A DNA stretch of 64,000 bases from Sphingomonas taxi (GTDB lineage: Bacteria > Pseudomonadota > Alphaproteobacteria > Sphingomonadales > Sphingomonadaceae), in assembly GCA_003240625.1 (NCBI GenBank), contig QFMX01000001.1, forward strand, positions 289,549 to 353,548. Direction: 5' to 3'. Positions 24,019 through 32,346 of this stretch are shown piece after piece. The notes under the pieces are model-generated. The model saw only the letters and a program-made list of their open reading frames with translations. It searched no databases and was not told where the DNA came from. Both the position numbers and the translations under genes were made by a program. The first letter of the stretch is position 1, and each line of letters starts with the position of its first letter.

Positions 24019-24399
24019 ATGCCGATACCCGCCACCTGGTCCGCCCGCCTGCTCAGCGTCATGCGCATCGTCGTCGCGCTCGTGTTCTTCAGCCACGGCA
24101 TCTCGAAGTTCTTCGGCCTGCCCCCCTTCCCGATGCCGATGAACCCGCTGCTCTACGTTGCGGGGATCCTCGAAGTCGTCGGCGGCGGCATGCTGATCAT
24201 CGGCCTCTTCACGCGACCGGTGGCGTTCGTGCTGTCGGGGATGTCCGCGGTCGCCTATTTCCTAGCGCATTTCCCGCAAGGCCCCTTCCCGATCGCCAAT
24301 GGCGGCGAGCCAGCGGTGCTCTACTGCTTCGTCTTCCTGTACCTCGCCGCGGCCGGTGGCGGCGCGTGGAGCGTGGACGCGGGGCGCGGGCGCGGCTAA
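24019..24399 (+). CDS. DoxX family membrane protein
   Basis: A 126-residue membrane protein with four predicted helices: MRIVVALVFFSHGISKFFGL, LLYVAGILEVVGGGMLIIGL, PVAFVLSGMSAVAYFLAHF and AVLYCFVFLYLAAAGGGAWS. The FSHGISKF and GILEVVGG motifs are those of the DoxX/SURF4 group. The exact role of bacterial members is not settled; links to thiol and redox stress are reported for some. The start at 24019 follows a CGAGG site at 24006-24010; an upstream open frame lacks such a site. The NYN gene follows closely. Confidence 0.85.
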   Translation: MPIPATWSARLLSVMRIVVALVFFSHGISKFFGLPPFPMPMNPLLYVAGILEVVGGGMLIIGLFTRPVAFVLSGMSAVAYFLAHFPQGPFPIANGGEPAVLYCFVFLYLAAAGGGAWSVDAGRGRG

Positions 24400-24409
24400 T
24401 CCAGCGCGC

Positions 24410-25174
24410 ATGATCGATACCACAACGCGCAACGTCGCCCTCCTGATCGACGCGGACAATGCCTCCGCCGCGACCCTCGACCCGGTGCTGACCGTCCTTG
24501 CCGAGCTCGGCACGGTCAACGTCCGGCGGGTGTACGGCAACTGGTCCAAGCCCGCGCTGAAGGCGTGGAGCGACATGTCGATCAAACACGGCATCGAGCC
24601 GCAGCAGCAGTTCGACCTGACCAAGGGCAAGAACGCGACCGACATGAAGATGACGATCGACGCGATGGACCTGCTGTTCCGCGGGCGCATCGACGGCTTT
24701 GGGATCATGTCGTCGGACAGCGACTTCATGCCGCTCGCGACGCGCATCCGCCAGGACGGCATCCCGGTGTACGGCTTCGGCACCAGCCGCACGCCGGAGG
24801 GATTCCGCCAGGCGTGCACCCGGTTCATCGACGTCGGCGCGCTGAACGAGACGTCGCAGGCGATGCCCGCCCCGGCCCCTGCTCCCGTCGCTGGCGAGAA
24901 GGCTGCGGCGCCGGCGCCGGTCGCTCGGCCGAAGACCGCGCAACCGATCGACGAGCAGGTCATCAAGCTGCTGATCGACGCGTACAACGCCGTGAAGCGC
25001 GACGAAAAAGGCTATGCGAGCGTCGCGGAACTCGGGCAGCTGGCGGGCAACCGATCGAGCTTCGACGCGCGCAACTACGGGTTCAACCGCCTTTCGGACC
25101 TGATCGAGACGATCCCGAACTTCCAACATGAGCGCCGCGAAGGTGGCCGGTCGTTCGTCAAACGCCTGCGGTAA
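24410..25174 (+). CDS. NYN-domain putative RNase with C-terminal OST-HTH/LOTUS domain
   Basis: A 254-residue two-domain protein. Residues 8-145 form a NYN (PIN-like) nuclease fold with the expected acidic residues Asp14 and Asp16 (LLIDADN), Asp78 (NATDMKMTIDAMDLL), and Asp103 and Asp105 (SSDSDFMPLA). A Pro/Ala linker follows (about 148-178), then a LOTUS/OST-HTH-type winged helix (183-254, VIKLLIDAYNAV... SDLIETIPNF). Eukaryotic relatives act in RNA silencing, while bacterial ones are mostly uncharacterised and predicted to bind or cut RNA. It begins 10 bases after DoxX, probably in one transcript. Confidence 0.87.
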   Translation: MIDTTTRNVALLIDADNASAATLDPVLTVLAELGTVNVRRVYGNWSKPALKAWSDMSIKHGIEPQQQFDLTKGKNATDMKMTIDAMDLLFRGRIDGFGIMSSDSDFMPLATRIRQDGIPVYGFGTSRTPEGFRQACTRFIDVGALNETSQAMPAPAPAPVAGEKAAAPAPVARPKTAQPIDEQVIKLLIDAYNAVKRDEKGYASVAELGQLAGNRSSFDARNYGFNRLSDLIETIPNFQHERREGGRSFVKRLR

Positions 25175-25180
25175 TTCTTC

Positions 25181-25290
25181 TCCCCTCCCTGGAAGGGAGG
25201 GGTCGGGGGTGGGTCGGCTTCCGCATCGTGAAACCGTGGCGACCAAAGCCGGCCTACCCACCCCCAGCCCCTCCCTTCCAGGGAGGGGAG
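25181..25290. repeat. Intergenic palindromic repeat, family C
   Basis: The arms TCCCCTCCCTGGAAGGGAGG plus GGTCGGGGGTGGGTCGGC and the complement CCTACCCACCCCCAGCCCC plus TCCCTTCCAGGGAGGGGA pair over more than 35 bases. It lies between the convergent NYN and MATE genes, suiting a bidirectional terminator. Confidence 0.8.
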
Positions 25291-25301
25291 CGCGTTTCGC
25301 C

Positions 25302-26795
25302 TCAACCCGTCGGCTGCAACCGCCCACCCGGCTCGCTCATACCGTGCGCTTGTTCCTCGCTATCGTCGGGCACGACCAGCGCGCCCTTTCGCCAGTTCCC
25401 GTACCGATAATACCACGCGGCGATCGCCAGCGTCGCGAGCGAGCCGAGCGGAAAGCTCCACCACAACGCATCCGCCCCGAGCCACGGTTTCGCCAGCAAC
25501 GCAAAACCGATCCGCACCGGATACAGCGCGACGATCAGCGCGATCAGCGGCGCGATCACCGCGCCGTTCGCGCGAACGGTCGAGAACAGCACCATCGTCA
25601 TGCCGAACAGGATGAAGTTCCAGCTCGCAATCAGCTGGATATGCCGCGCGATCGGCAGCGCGGGGCTATCGCTGCCGATGAACAGCGTCATCACCGGGCG
25701 GTCGAACAGGATCACCACGCCGACCATCGCGCCGGTCAGCGCCACGTTGAACAGCAGGCCGTACTTCGTGATGTCGCCGACCCGGTCCCAGCGGCCCGCG
25801 CCGATATTCTGCGCCGCCATCGAACTGACCGCCGCGCCGATCGCAAGCGCGGGCATCTGGATATAGGTCCACAACTGCTGCGACACCGCATAGGCCGCCG
25901 CGGTATCGACGCCGAGTCGGTTGACCAGCCCGACCATCGCCAGCCCTGCGGTCGACATGACGAGCATCTGCGCGCCCATCGGCAGGCCCTTCCGGACGAT
26001 CGTCCCGGCCAGCGCGCGCTCGGGGATCAGGTAGCGGAGTTCGTTGCCGCGCAGCCGCAGCGGCAGGTCGCGTTTGTAGATATAGACGATAAGCCCGAGC
26101 AGCGAGACGTGGCTGGCGATCAGCGTCGCCATCGCCGAGCCGGCAATGCCCATCTGCGGGAACGGGCCGATGCCGGCGATCAGCAACGGGTTGAGCCCAC
26201 TGTCGAGGATCGCACTGAGCAGCATGAACCAGAGCGGCGTCATCGAATCACCGGTCCCGCGCAGGCCCATCATCAGCAGCACCATCATCATCGACGCTGG
26301 CAGCCCCAGAAAGATCACGCGCAGGTACGCGAGCGCGAGCGGCATCGCGTCGCCGGGTGTGGCGAGCAGATGCAGGATCTCGGGCGCGAACACCCAGCCG
26401 AGCGCGGCGATGACGATCGCTCCGCCGAGGACTAGGCCGACGGCGGAGCCGAACGCCCGGCGCGCGCCTTCGAGGTCATAGCGGCCGAAGCTCTGGCCGA
26501 CCAGGATCGTCGCAGCCATGCCGAACCCGAACACCGCGCCGAAGGTGAGGAACATGATGATGTTCGCGTTCGACGTGGCGGCGAGCGCGCCTTCGCCGAG
26601 ATAACGCCCGACCCAGATCGCGTTGATCGAGCCGTTCAGCGACTGCAGGATGTTCGAGCCGAGCGTCGGCAGCGCGAACGCGAGGAGCGTGCCGCCGATG
26701 TGGCCCGTGGTGAGGTCGCGCTGGCCTGGCTTGGCGCCTGATTTGGCTGCGCTGCGCGCTTCGGCAAGCGGAAGATCGGATTGCAGGTCCCTCAC
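25302..26795 (-). CDS. MATE family multidrug efflux transporter
   Basis: A 497-residue integral membrane protein with about twelve hydrophobic segments and the MATE two-half layout. Family features include LAFALPTLGSNILQSLNGSI and the AIWVGRYLGEGALAATSNAN loop in the first half, and GMGAQMLVMSTAGLAM-like residues (GLPMGAQMLVMSTAGLA) in the second half. It would export cationic compounds using a Na+ or H+ gradient. The start is GTG at 26795 with GGAG seven bases upstream. That site belongs to the end of a family F repeat fragment (CATGACGGAGTG), so the repeat supplies the ribosome binding site. Confidence 0.9.
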   Translation of the reverse strand: MRDLQSDLPLAEARSAAKSGAKPGQRDLTTGHIGGTLLAFALPTLGSNILQSLNGSINAIWVGRYLGEGALAATSNANIIMFLTFGAVFGFGMAATILVGQSFGRYDLEGARRAFGSAVGLVLGGAIVIAALGWVFAPEILHLLATPGDAMPLALAYLRVIFLGLPASMMMVLLMMGLRGTGDSMTPLWFMLLSAILDSGLNPLLIAGIGPFPQMGIAGSAMATLIASHVSLLGLIVYIYKRDLPLRLRGNELRYLIPERALAGTIVRKGLPMGAQMLVMSTAGLAMVGLVNRLGVDTAAAYAVSQQLWTYIQMPALAIGAAVSSMAAQNIGAGRWDRVGDITKYGLLFNVALTGAMVGVVILFDRPVMTLFIGSDSPALPIARHIQLIASWNFILFGMTMVLFSTVRANGAVIAPLIALIVALYPVRIGFALLAKPWLGADALWWSFPLGSLATLAIAAWYYRYGNWRKGALVVPDDSEEQAHGMSEPGGRLQPTG

Positions 26796-26925
26796 ACAGT
26801 CACTCCGTCATGCCGGCTCGATCCGGCATCCACCGGCGGACAGGCTCGCGCCAGATCGACAGGCGTAGCCGCGCAGAGAACGCCGGAACAAGCCCATCGC
26901 TCCCGCTTCGGATCAAGGCCGCTTT

Positions 26926-26978
26926 GTTTCCCCGCGACGGCGGGGATCCAGACTGGGCTCCCGCCTTCGCGGGAGAAC
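26926..26978. repeat. Compact family A palindromic repeat
   Basis: GTTTCCCCGCGACGGCGGGG and CTCCCGCCTTCGCGGGAGAAC form a 53-bp inverted repeat, the same compact form as at 23244. It lies in the 466-base space between valS and the MATE gene, which is otherwise filled by other repeats. Confidence 0.8.
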
Positions 26979-27026
26979 AAGAAGGCGGTCGGATAACGCC
27001 GCCCAGTCAGTCCAACACTCCCTTCC

Positions 27027-27113
27027 GTTACCCCAGCGAAAACTGGGGTATCCCCGCTTTCGGGCAACCGGTGCGTCCACCCACCGGAATACCCCAGCTT
27101 TCGCTGGGGTGAC
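27027..27113. repeat. Intergenic palindromic repeat, family G
   Basis: The arms GTTACCCCAGCGAAAACTGG and CCAGCTTTCGCTGGGGTGAC flank an inner pair (CCGGTG / CACCGG). Each arm is a small palindrome. No other full copy was noticed in this window. Confidence 0.7.
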
Positions 27114-27150
27114 GGACTTGGTTGGGAGCGGCGGCGTTCAAGCACGCATT

Positions 27151-27256
27151 CCCCTCCCGCTTGCGGGAGGGGTCAGGGGAGGGTGCGACGTACGTACTGG
27201 CGTCCGGCTTCTTGGGGCACGCCCCCCCCCCAACCCGTCCCGCAGGCGGGAGGGGA
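27151..27256. repeat. Intergenic palindromic repeat, family E
   Basis: The arms CCCCTCCCGCTTGCGGGAGG and CGTCCCGCAGGCGGGAGGGG (approximate inverse complements) enclose a centre with a run of ten C at 27222-27231. It ends six bases before the valS stop codon. Confidence 0.7.
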
Positions 27257-27261
27257 GCAGG

Positions 27262-29946
27262 TCAGCCCAGGCGACCGAGTGCCGCCTGCAACCGCGTCGC
27301 CTCGGCGGCCTTGTCGGCGTGGTCGGCCTTGGCCTTTTCTACCGCTTCAGGCTTGGCGCGCTCGACGAAGCTGGCGTTACCCAGGCGGCCCGACAGTGCG
27401 TCGCGCTCCTTCTCCGCCGCCGCGATCGCCTTGGTCAGGCGCGCGCGCTCGGCGTCGAGGTCGATCACGCCTTCCAAAGGCAGGACGAACGTCGCCTCGT
27501 CGACCACGACCTGCGCCGCGCCGCCGGTGGCTTCACCCTCGGCATGCGTGACGCGGGCGAGGCGGGCGAGCGCTGGCGCCTGGCGTTCCAGCCGCGCCAA
27601 CGTCGTCGCATTCGCATCGCGGACGTGAAGCGGCAGGCGGGCGCCCGGCGGCACATTCAACTCATTCCGCGCGGTGCGGATTTCCTGAACCAGGCGGATC
27701 AGCCAGTCGACTTCCTTGCTCGCCTCGGGATCGAGCGAGCGCGCATCCGCCATCGGCCATTGCGCGACGATCAGGTCGTGATCGCGCGGACCCATCGCGT
27801 GCCACAGTTCTTCGGTGATGAACGGCATGAACGGGTGGAGCAGGACCAGGATCTGGTCGAGCACCCAGCCCGCGACCGCCTTCGATTCGTCATCGATGAC
27901 GCCGCGCTCGTCGCCGACCATCTGCGGCTTGATCAGCTCGAGATACCAGTCGCAGAACCGGCTCCACGCGAACTGGTAGATCGCGTTGGCGGCGCCGTCG
28001 AAGCGGTAGTCGGCGAGCGCGAGGTCGACCGTCTGGACGGTCGCGATCGTCTCGGCGATGATCCACTTGTTGACGGCCAATTCCGCCCGCGGAGCCTCCA
28101 GCGTCGTGCTGGCGACGATGCCGTTGGCCTGCGCGAACCGGGCGGCGTTCCACAGCTTGGTCGCGAAGTTGCGATAGCCCTCGACGCGCTTCTCATCCAT
28201 CTTGATATCGCGGCCCTGGCTCTCCATCGCCGCCATGAAGAAGCGCAGCGCGTCGGCGCCATACTGGTCGATCATCCCGAGTGGGTTGACGACGTTGCCC
28301 TTCGACTTCGACATCTTCGCGCCATCCGCCGCGCGAACGAGGCCGTGGAGATAGAGCGTGCGGAACGGCACGTCCTTCATGAAGTGCAGCCCCTGCATCA
28401 TCATCCGCGCGTTCCAGAAGAACAGGATGTCGAAGCCGGAAATGAGCACGTCGTTCGGGTAGCGCCCGCCAAGCGTCGGATCGGATTCCTCCGGCCAACC
28501 CATCGTCGCAAACGGCCAGAGGGCGGACGAAAACCACGTGTCGAGCACGTCGGGGTCGCGCGTTAGCGTCACGCCCTCGCCGGCCAAAGCCTGCGCTTCG
28601 GCCTCGGTCTCGGCCACATACGGCGTACCGTCGGGGCCGAACCACGCCGGGATCTGGTGCCCCCACCAAAGCTGGCGAGACACGCACCAGGGCTGGATGT
28701 TCTCCATCCAGTTGAAGAACGTCTTCTCCCACGTCTTCGGGACGATATCGATCGCGCCGGTCCGCACCGCCTCGATCGCCGGCTGAGCGAGCGTCTTTGC
28801 GTCGACATACCATTGGTCGGTCAGCCACGGCTCGATCACCACGCCCGAGCGGTCGCCGTACGGCGTCTGGATCGTGCGCGGTTCGGCGTCGTGCTCTTCG
28901 CCGTCCTTGTCGACGTGCGGGATCAGGAAGCCTTCGGCCTTCAACCGCGCGACGACGGCCTTCCGCGCCTCCGCCGTCGTCAGCCCGAGAAGGTCGTCTG
29001 GGATCAGCCCGTCGGACACCTGGACGACGCGCGCCTTAGCATCGAGCATGTTGAGCATCGACCCGGCGGCCATCCCTGACCGCTTGCCGACCTCGAAATC
29101 GTTGAAGTCATGCCCCGGCGTGATCTTCACCGCACCGGATCCCAGCTCAGGATCAGCATGGTCGTCCGCGATGATCGGAATCAGCCGGCCGGTGATCGGG
29201 AGCTTCACCTGTTTGCCGATCAGTGCGGTATAGCGTGCGTCTGCACCGTTCACCGCCACGGCCATGTCGGCGAGCATCGTCTCCGGCCGCGTCGTCGCCA
29301 CCTCGATAAAGCCCGACCCGTCGGCGAGCGGATAGCGCAGGTGCCAGAAGCTGCCCTTGATCTCGCGCGTCTCGACCTCGAGGTCGCTGATCGCGGTGCC
29401 GAGGCCCGGGTCCCAGTTCACCAGGCGCTTGTCGCGGTACAGCAGCCCCTCCTTGTGGAGGTCGACGAACACCTTCAGGACAGCCTTCGAAAAGCCCTCG
29501 TCCATCGTGAAGCGTTCGTTCGCCCAGTCCATCGAGCAGCCGAGCCGGCGAAGCTGCTGCGTGATCTCGCCGCCGCTCTCTTCCTTCCACGCCCAGACCT
29601 TCGCGACGAACTCCTCGCGCGTCAGGTCGGTGCGTTTCTGGGGGGGAACAGCCGCGCCCATCTGCCGCTCCACGACCATCTGCGTCGCGATGCCGGCGTG
29701 ATCGGTACCGACCACCCACAGCGCGTCCTTGCCCTTAAGCCGCGCGTGACGCGTCAGGATATCCTGCAACGTGTTGTCGAGCGCGTGGCCGATGTGCAGC
29801 GAGCCCGTGACGTTGGGCGGCGGGTTGACGATCGTCCACGGCTCGGCGTTCGGACGATCGGGCCGGAACTGGCCGCCCGCCTCCCAATGCGCATACCAGC
29901 GCGATTCGATGGAGGCCGGGTCGAAGGTTTTGGGAAGCTCGCTCAT
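27262..29946 (-). CDS. valS: Valyl-tRNA synthetase
   Basis: It charges tRNA-Val and edits mischarged threonine. The 894-residue class I enzyme has the HIGH motif in PPPNVTGSLHIGHALDNT (HIGH at 51-54), the WELVN-type editing insert (residues about 200-410), the KMSKS motif in GAKMSKSKGNVVNP near residue 545, the anticodon-binding domain, and a C-terminal coiled-coil arm (about 830-894). Length and order are normal. It is leftward, downstream of a hybrid kinase gene and a 31-bp tandem repeat. Confidence 0.96.
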   Translation of the reverse strand: MSELPKTFDPASIESRWYAHWEAGGQFRPDRPNAEPWTIVNPPPNVTGSLHIGHALDNTLQDILTRHARLKGKDALWVVGTDHAGIATQMVVERQMGAAVPPQKRTDLTREEFVAKVWAWKEESGGEITQQLRRLGCSMDWANERFTMDEGFSKAVLKVFVDLHKEGLLYRDKRLVNWDPGLGTAISDLEVETREIKGSFWHLRYPLADGSGFIEVATTRPETMLADMAVAVNGADARYTALIGKQVKLPITGRLIPIIADDHADPELGSGAVKITPGHDFNDFEVGKRSGMAAGSMLNMLDAKARVVQVSDGLIPDDLLGLTTAEARKAVVARLKAEGFLIPHVDKDGEEHDAEPRTIQTPYGDRSGVVIEPWLTDQWYVDAKTLAQPAIEAVRTGAIDIVPKTWEKTFFNWMENIQPWCVSRQLWWGHQIPAWFGPDGTPYVAETEAEAQALAGEGVTLTRDPDVLDTWFSSALWPFATMGWPEESDPTLGGRYPNDVLISGFDILFFWNARMMMQGLHFMKDVPFRTLYLHGLVRAADGAKMSKSKGNVVNPLGMIDQYGADALRFFMAAMESQGRDIKMDEKRVEGYRNFATKLWNAARFAQANGIVASTTLEAPRAELAVNKWIIAETIATVQTVDLALADYRFDGAANAIYQFAWSRFCDWYLELIKPQMVGDERGVIDDESKAVAGWVLDQILVLLHPFMPFITEELWHAMGPRDHDLIVAQWPMADARSLDPEASKEVDWLIRLVQEIRTARNELNVPPGARLPLHVRDANATTLARLERQAPALARLARVTHAEGEATGGAAQVVVDEATFVLPLEGVIDLDAERARLTKAIAAAEKERDALSGRLGNASFVERAKPEAVEKAKADHADKAAEATRLQAALGRLG

Positions 29947-29983
29947 GCACGGAGCCTTAGCGAGCGTGTCCGGGCTAGGCCAG

Positions 29984-30075
29984 CCTCAGCTACGCCCGCT
30001 CAAGTCCGCGCGCGCCTCAGATACGCGCGCTCAAGTCCGCGCGCGCCTCAGCTACGCCCGCTCAAGTCCGCGCGC
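29984..30075. repeat. Tandem array of three 31-bp units
   Basis: Three copies of a 31-bp unit (CCTCAGCTACGCCCGCTCAA then GTCCGCGCGCG) begin at 29984, 30015 and 30046. Copy 2 differs at two positions. The third copy contains the last codons and stop of the upstream hybrid kinase (TGA, complement of 30062-30064), so the array looks like tandem duplication of that gene's end into the space before valS. Confidence 0.9.
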
Positions 30076-31675
30076 CGGGCTTGTCGAGCACTTGGCGGAT
30101 CCGCTCGTTCAATTCGTTGCGCCGATACGGCTTGCGGATCAGTTCGAACGACCGGCTGCCCTCGTCGATCGCCTCGTCCGCAAAACCGGTCGTCAACAGC
30201 ACGGCGGTGCGGGGATAATCGCGCCGCACCGACTGCGCCAAGGTGACGCCGTTCATCCCGCCGGGCATCAGGATGTCGGTGAACAGCAGCGCGAAGTCCG
30301 AATCGCGCGCCAGCGTGTCGAGGGCTCCGCGCGCGCTGTTGACCAGCACGACTTCGTAACCGAGATCCTCCAGGATCGTGCGTCCGAGCTCGCCGACTTC
30401 CGCCTGATCCTCGACCATCAACACCCGCTCGGCCCCACCGGACCGCGGCGCGACGGGTACCGAAGGCTTGCGTTCGACCGCGCCACTCGCGCGCGGGAAA
30501 TACAGCGAGAACTCCGCTCCGCCATTGTCGCCATTCCGCACGGTGGCGAGGCCGCCCGACTGGCGCATGAAGCCATAGACCATTGCCAGCCCGAGCCCGG
30601 CGCCCTTGCCCATTTCCTTGGTCGTGAAGAACGGCTCGAACAGCTTGTCGGCGGAGGCGAGATCGATGCCCGGGCCGTCGTCGCAAATACTGACGACGAC
30701 ATATTCGCCGGGCTCGAGCTTCGCGATGCTGGCATCCTCGGGGAGCACCGCGTTGCGCGTCGCGATCGTGACCTTGCCCGTGCCGCCGGTCGCGTCGCGC
30801 GCATTCGAAACGATGTTCAGCAGCGCCATCTCGGCCTGGACCGGATCGACACGGCAGTTCCACAGGTTAGCGGCCAAATCGCGCTTCAGCGTGATGCCGG
30901 TGCCGATGCTGCGCTCCAGGATCGCACGGAAATCGCCGATCAGCTGGTTGAGGTTCATCAGCCGATCGCGCAATTCCTGCTTCCGCGCGAACGCGAGCAA
31001 TTGCTGCGTCAGCGTGGCCGCGCGCGAGGCCGAGGTCGAGATCGCGTCGACCGCGCGTCGGGCCGAGCGATCGTTCGCATCGATCCGCGCGTCGAGGATA
31101 TCGGCATAGCCCTGGATGACCTGCAACAGATTGTTGAAATCATGCGCGATCCCGCCGGTCAGCTTGCCGACCGCCTCCATCTTCTGCGCCTCGTGGAGCG
31201 CTTCCTCGGCCTCGCGACGGCGCGAAATATCGAGCTGGCTGGCGAAGAAATAGCGCAGTTCGCCATTCTCGGCGAAGACCGGCGACACGAACAGCGCGTT
31301 CCAGAACGTCGACCCGTTCTTGCGGTAGTTGAGCAGTTCGACCGCGACTTCCTCGCGCTTTTCGATCGCCGCCCGGACCTCGGCGACCGCTGCGCGGTCC
31401 GTTTCGGGGCCCTGGAGGAAGCGGCAATTCTTGCCGAGGATCTCGTCCTGCGAATAGCCGCTCATGAACGAGAACGCCTCGTTGCAGAAGATGATCGGGT
31501 TGTCGTCGCGGTGCGGGTCGGTCACGACCATCGGCATCCGCGTGGTCTGTACGGCGGCGAAGAAGATGTCGCTGCCCGCGTCGGCAGGCGCGATACGGTT
31601 GCTCGGCCTTCCCTCGACCGGAGCAAGGGTCGGGGCCTGCTGGGCTACCGGATTTTGCGTGCTCGGATCGGACAT
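30062..31675 (-). CDS. LOV-domain blue-light hybrid histidine kinase
   Basis: The 537-residue soluble sensor has a PAS/LOV domain (about 35-150) with the flavin-binding and photo-adduct motif GKNCRFLQG (Cys84), and the downstream NYRKNGSTFWN and FFASQLDIS motifs of LOV domains. A kinase core follows, with His178 in GGIAHDFNNLLQVIQGY, N-box NIVSNARDA and FEPFFTTKEMGKGAGLGLAM. A C-terminal receiver has Asp in LLFTDILMPGG. By family knowledge it senses blue light through FMN. No membrane segment is seen, and no response-regulator partner with an output domain is adjacent. Confidence 0.92.
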   Translation of the reverse strand: MSDPSTQNPVAQQAPTLAPVEGRPSNRIAPADAGSDIFFAAVQTTRMPMVVTDPHRDDNPIIFCNEAFSFMSGYSQDEILGKNCRFLQGPETDRAAVAEVRAAIEKREEVAVELLNYRKNGSTFWNALFVSPVFAENGELRYFFASQLDISRRREAEEALHEAQKMEAVGKLTGGIAHDFNNLLQVIQGYADILDARIDANDRSARRAVDAISTSASRAATLTQQLLAFARKQELRDRLMNLNQLIGDFRAILERSIGTGITLKRDLAANLWNCRVDPVQAEMALLNIVSNARDATGGTGKVTIATRNAVLPEDASIAKLEPGEYVVVSICDDGPGIDLASADKLFEPFFTTKEMGKGAGLGLAMVYGFMRQSGGLATVRNGDNGGAEFSLYFPRASGAVERKPSVPVAPRSGGAERVLMVEDQAEVGELGRTILEDLGYEVVLVNSARGALDTLARDSDFALLFTDILMPGGMNGVTLAQSVRRDYPRTAVLLTTGFADEAIDEGSRSFELIRKPYRRNELNERIRQVLDKPGART

Positions 31676-31729
31676 GGAAAGCGTAACCCCGGCGGAACCA
31701 CGCAGGTTCCCGCCGCGGCGACGCGAAGA

Positions 31730-32320
31730 TTAAGGCTGCTGGTTCATGATCTTGGCGATTTCTCGCGCGACCATGTCCTCGACCATATGGGGCAGGTTCG
31801 CATCGATCCACTCGCGCAGCATCGGCCGCAACATCTCGCGGACCAGCCCCTCGAGCGTACCATCGCTGTTGGTGTCGGGTTTGATCATCATCCGAGTCAA
31901 CGCTTCGAGCGGCGCGCGCGTTGCGGCGGCGGTTTCGCGCGACACGATCGACTCGGACGTCGCCTCCGCGGACGGCGCCTGGACCTGTGCCTGCGGCTTG
32001 GCTGCGGCCTGACGCGGTTCCGGCGCGGCATCGACCGACGTCAGTACCGGGGATTTCGGCGTGCGGGGTGTACGGTCGACCATCGGCATCGGATCGCTCA
32101 ATTCGAGAATTTCATCGTCGTCGTTCTCGTCGTCGAGATACGCGGCGTCCCGATAGGCGGGCTCCTGATAACCCTGGGCAGGTTCGACCGGTGCCGACAT
32201 CGTCCGCGACGGACGGCGCGACCGGCCGGGCGTGTCGCCCTCTTCGGCGATGATGCGTTTGATCGACGACAGGATTTCCTCCATCGACGGCTCGCCGTTC
32301 ACGTCCCCCATCCGGACCAT
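31730..32320 (-). CDS. PopZ-like polar organising protein (DUF2497)
   Basis: The 196-residue protein has the DUF2497 layout: a short conserved N-terminal helix (GEPSMEEILSSIKRIIAEE), a long acidic, proline-rich, presumably disordered middle, and a conserved C-terminal oligomerisation region (TLEGLVREMLRPMLREWIDA, then VEDMVAREIAKIMNQ). In alphaproteobacteria such proteins form polar hubs that anchor chromosome origins and kinases such as CckA. The start at 32320 (MVRMGDVN) is preferred; GTG at 32344 or ATG at 32311 are alternatives. It is flanked by tolC and the LOV kinase on the same strand. Confidence 0.88.
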   Translation of the reverse strand: MVRMGDVNGEPSMEEILSSIKRIIAEEGDTPGRSRRPSRTMSAPVEPAQGYQEPAYRDAAYLDDENDDDEILELSDPMPMVDRTPRTPKSPVLTSVDAAPEPRQAAAKPQAQVQAPSAEATSESIVSRETAAATRAPLEALTRMMIKPDTNSDGTLEGLVREMLRPMLREWIDANLPHMVEDMVAREIAKIMNQQP

Positions 32321-32346
32321 CCCAAACCCCGTAGCCGCGCGCACCC

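Noticed and set aside
27222..27231. Ten-C run as a phase-variation tract
   Set aside because: It lies in the centre of a noncoding palindromic repeat with no gene start or promoter whose phase it would change. It may also be a sequencing artefact.
29984..30075. Possible CRISPR array (31-bp repeats)
   Set aside because: The three units are directly adjacent with no spacers, and no cas genes are present.
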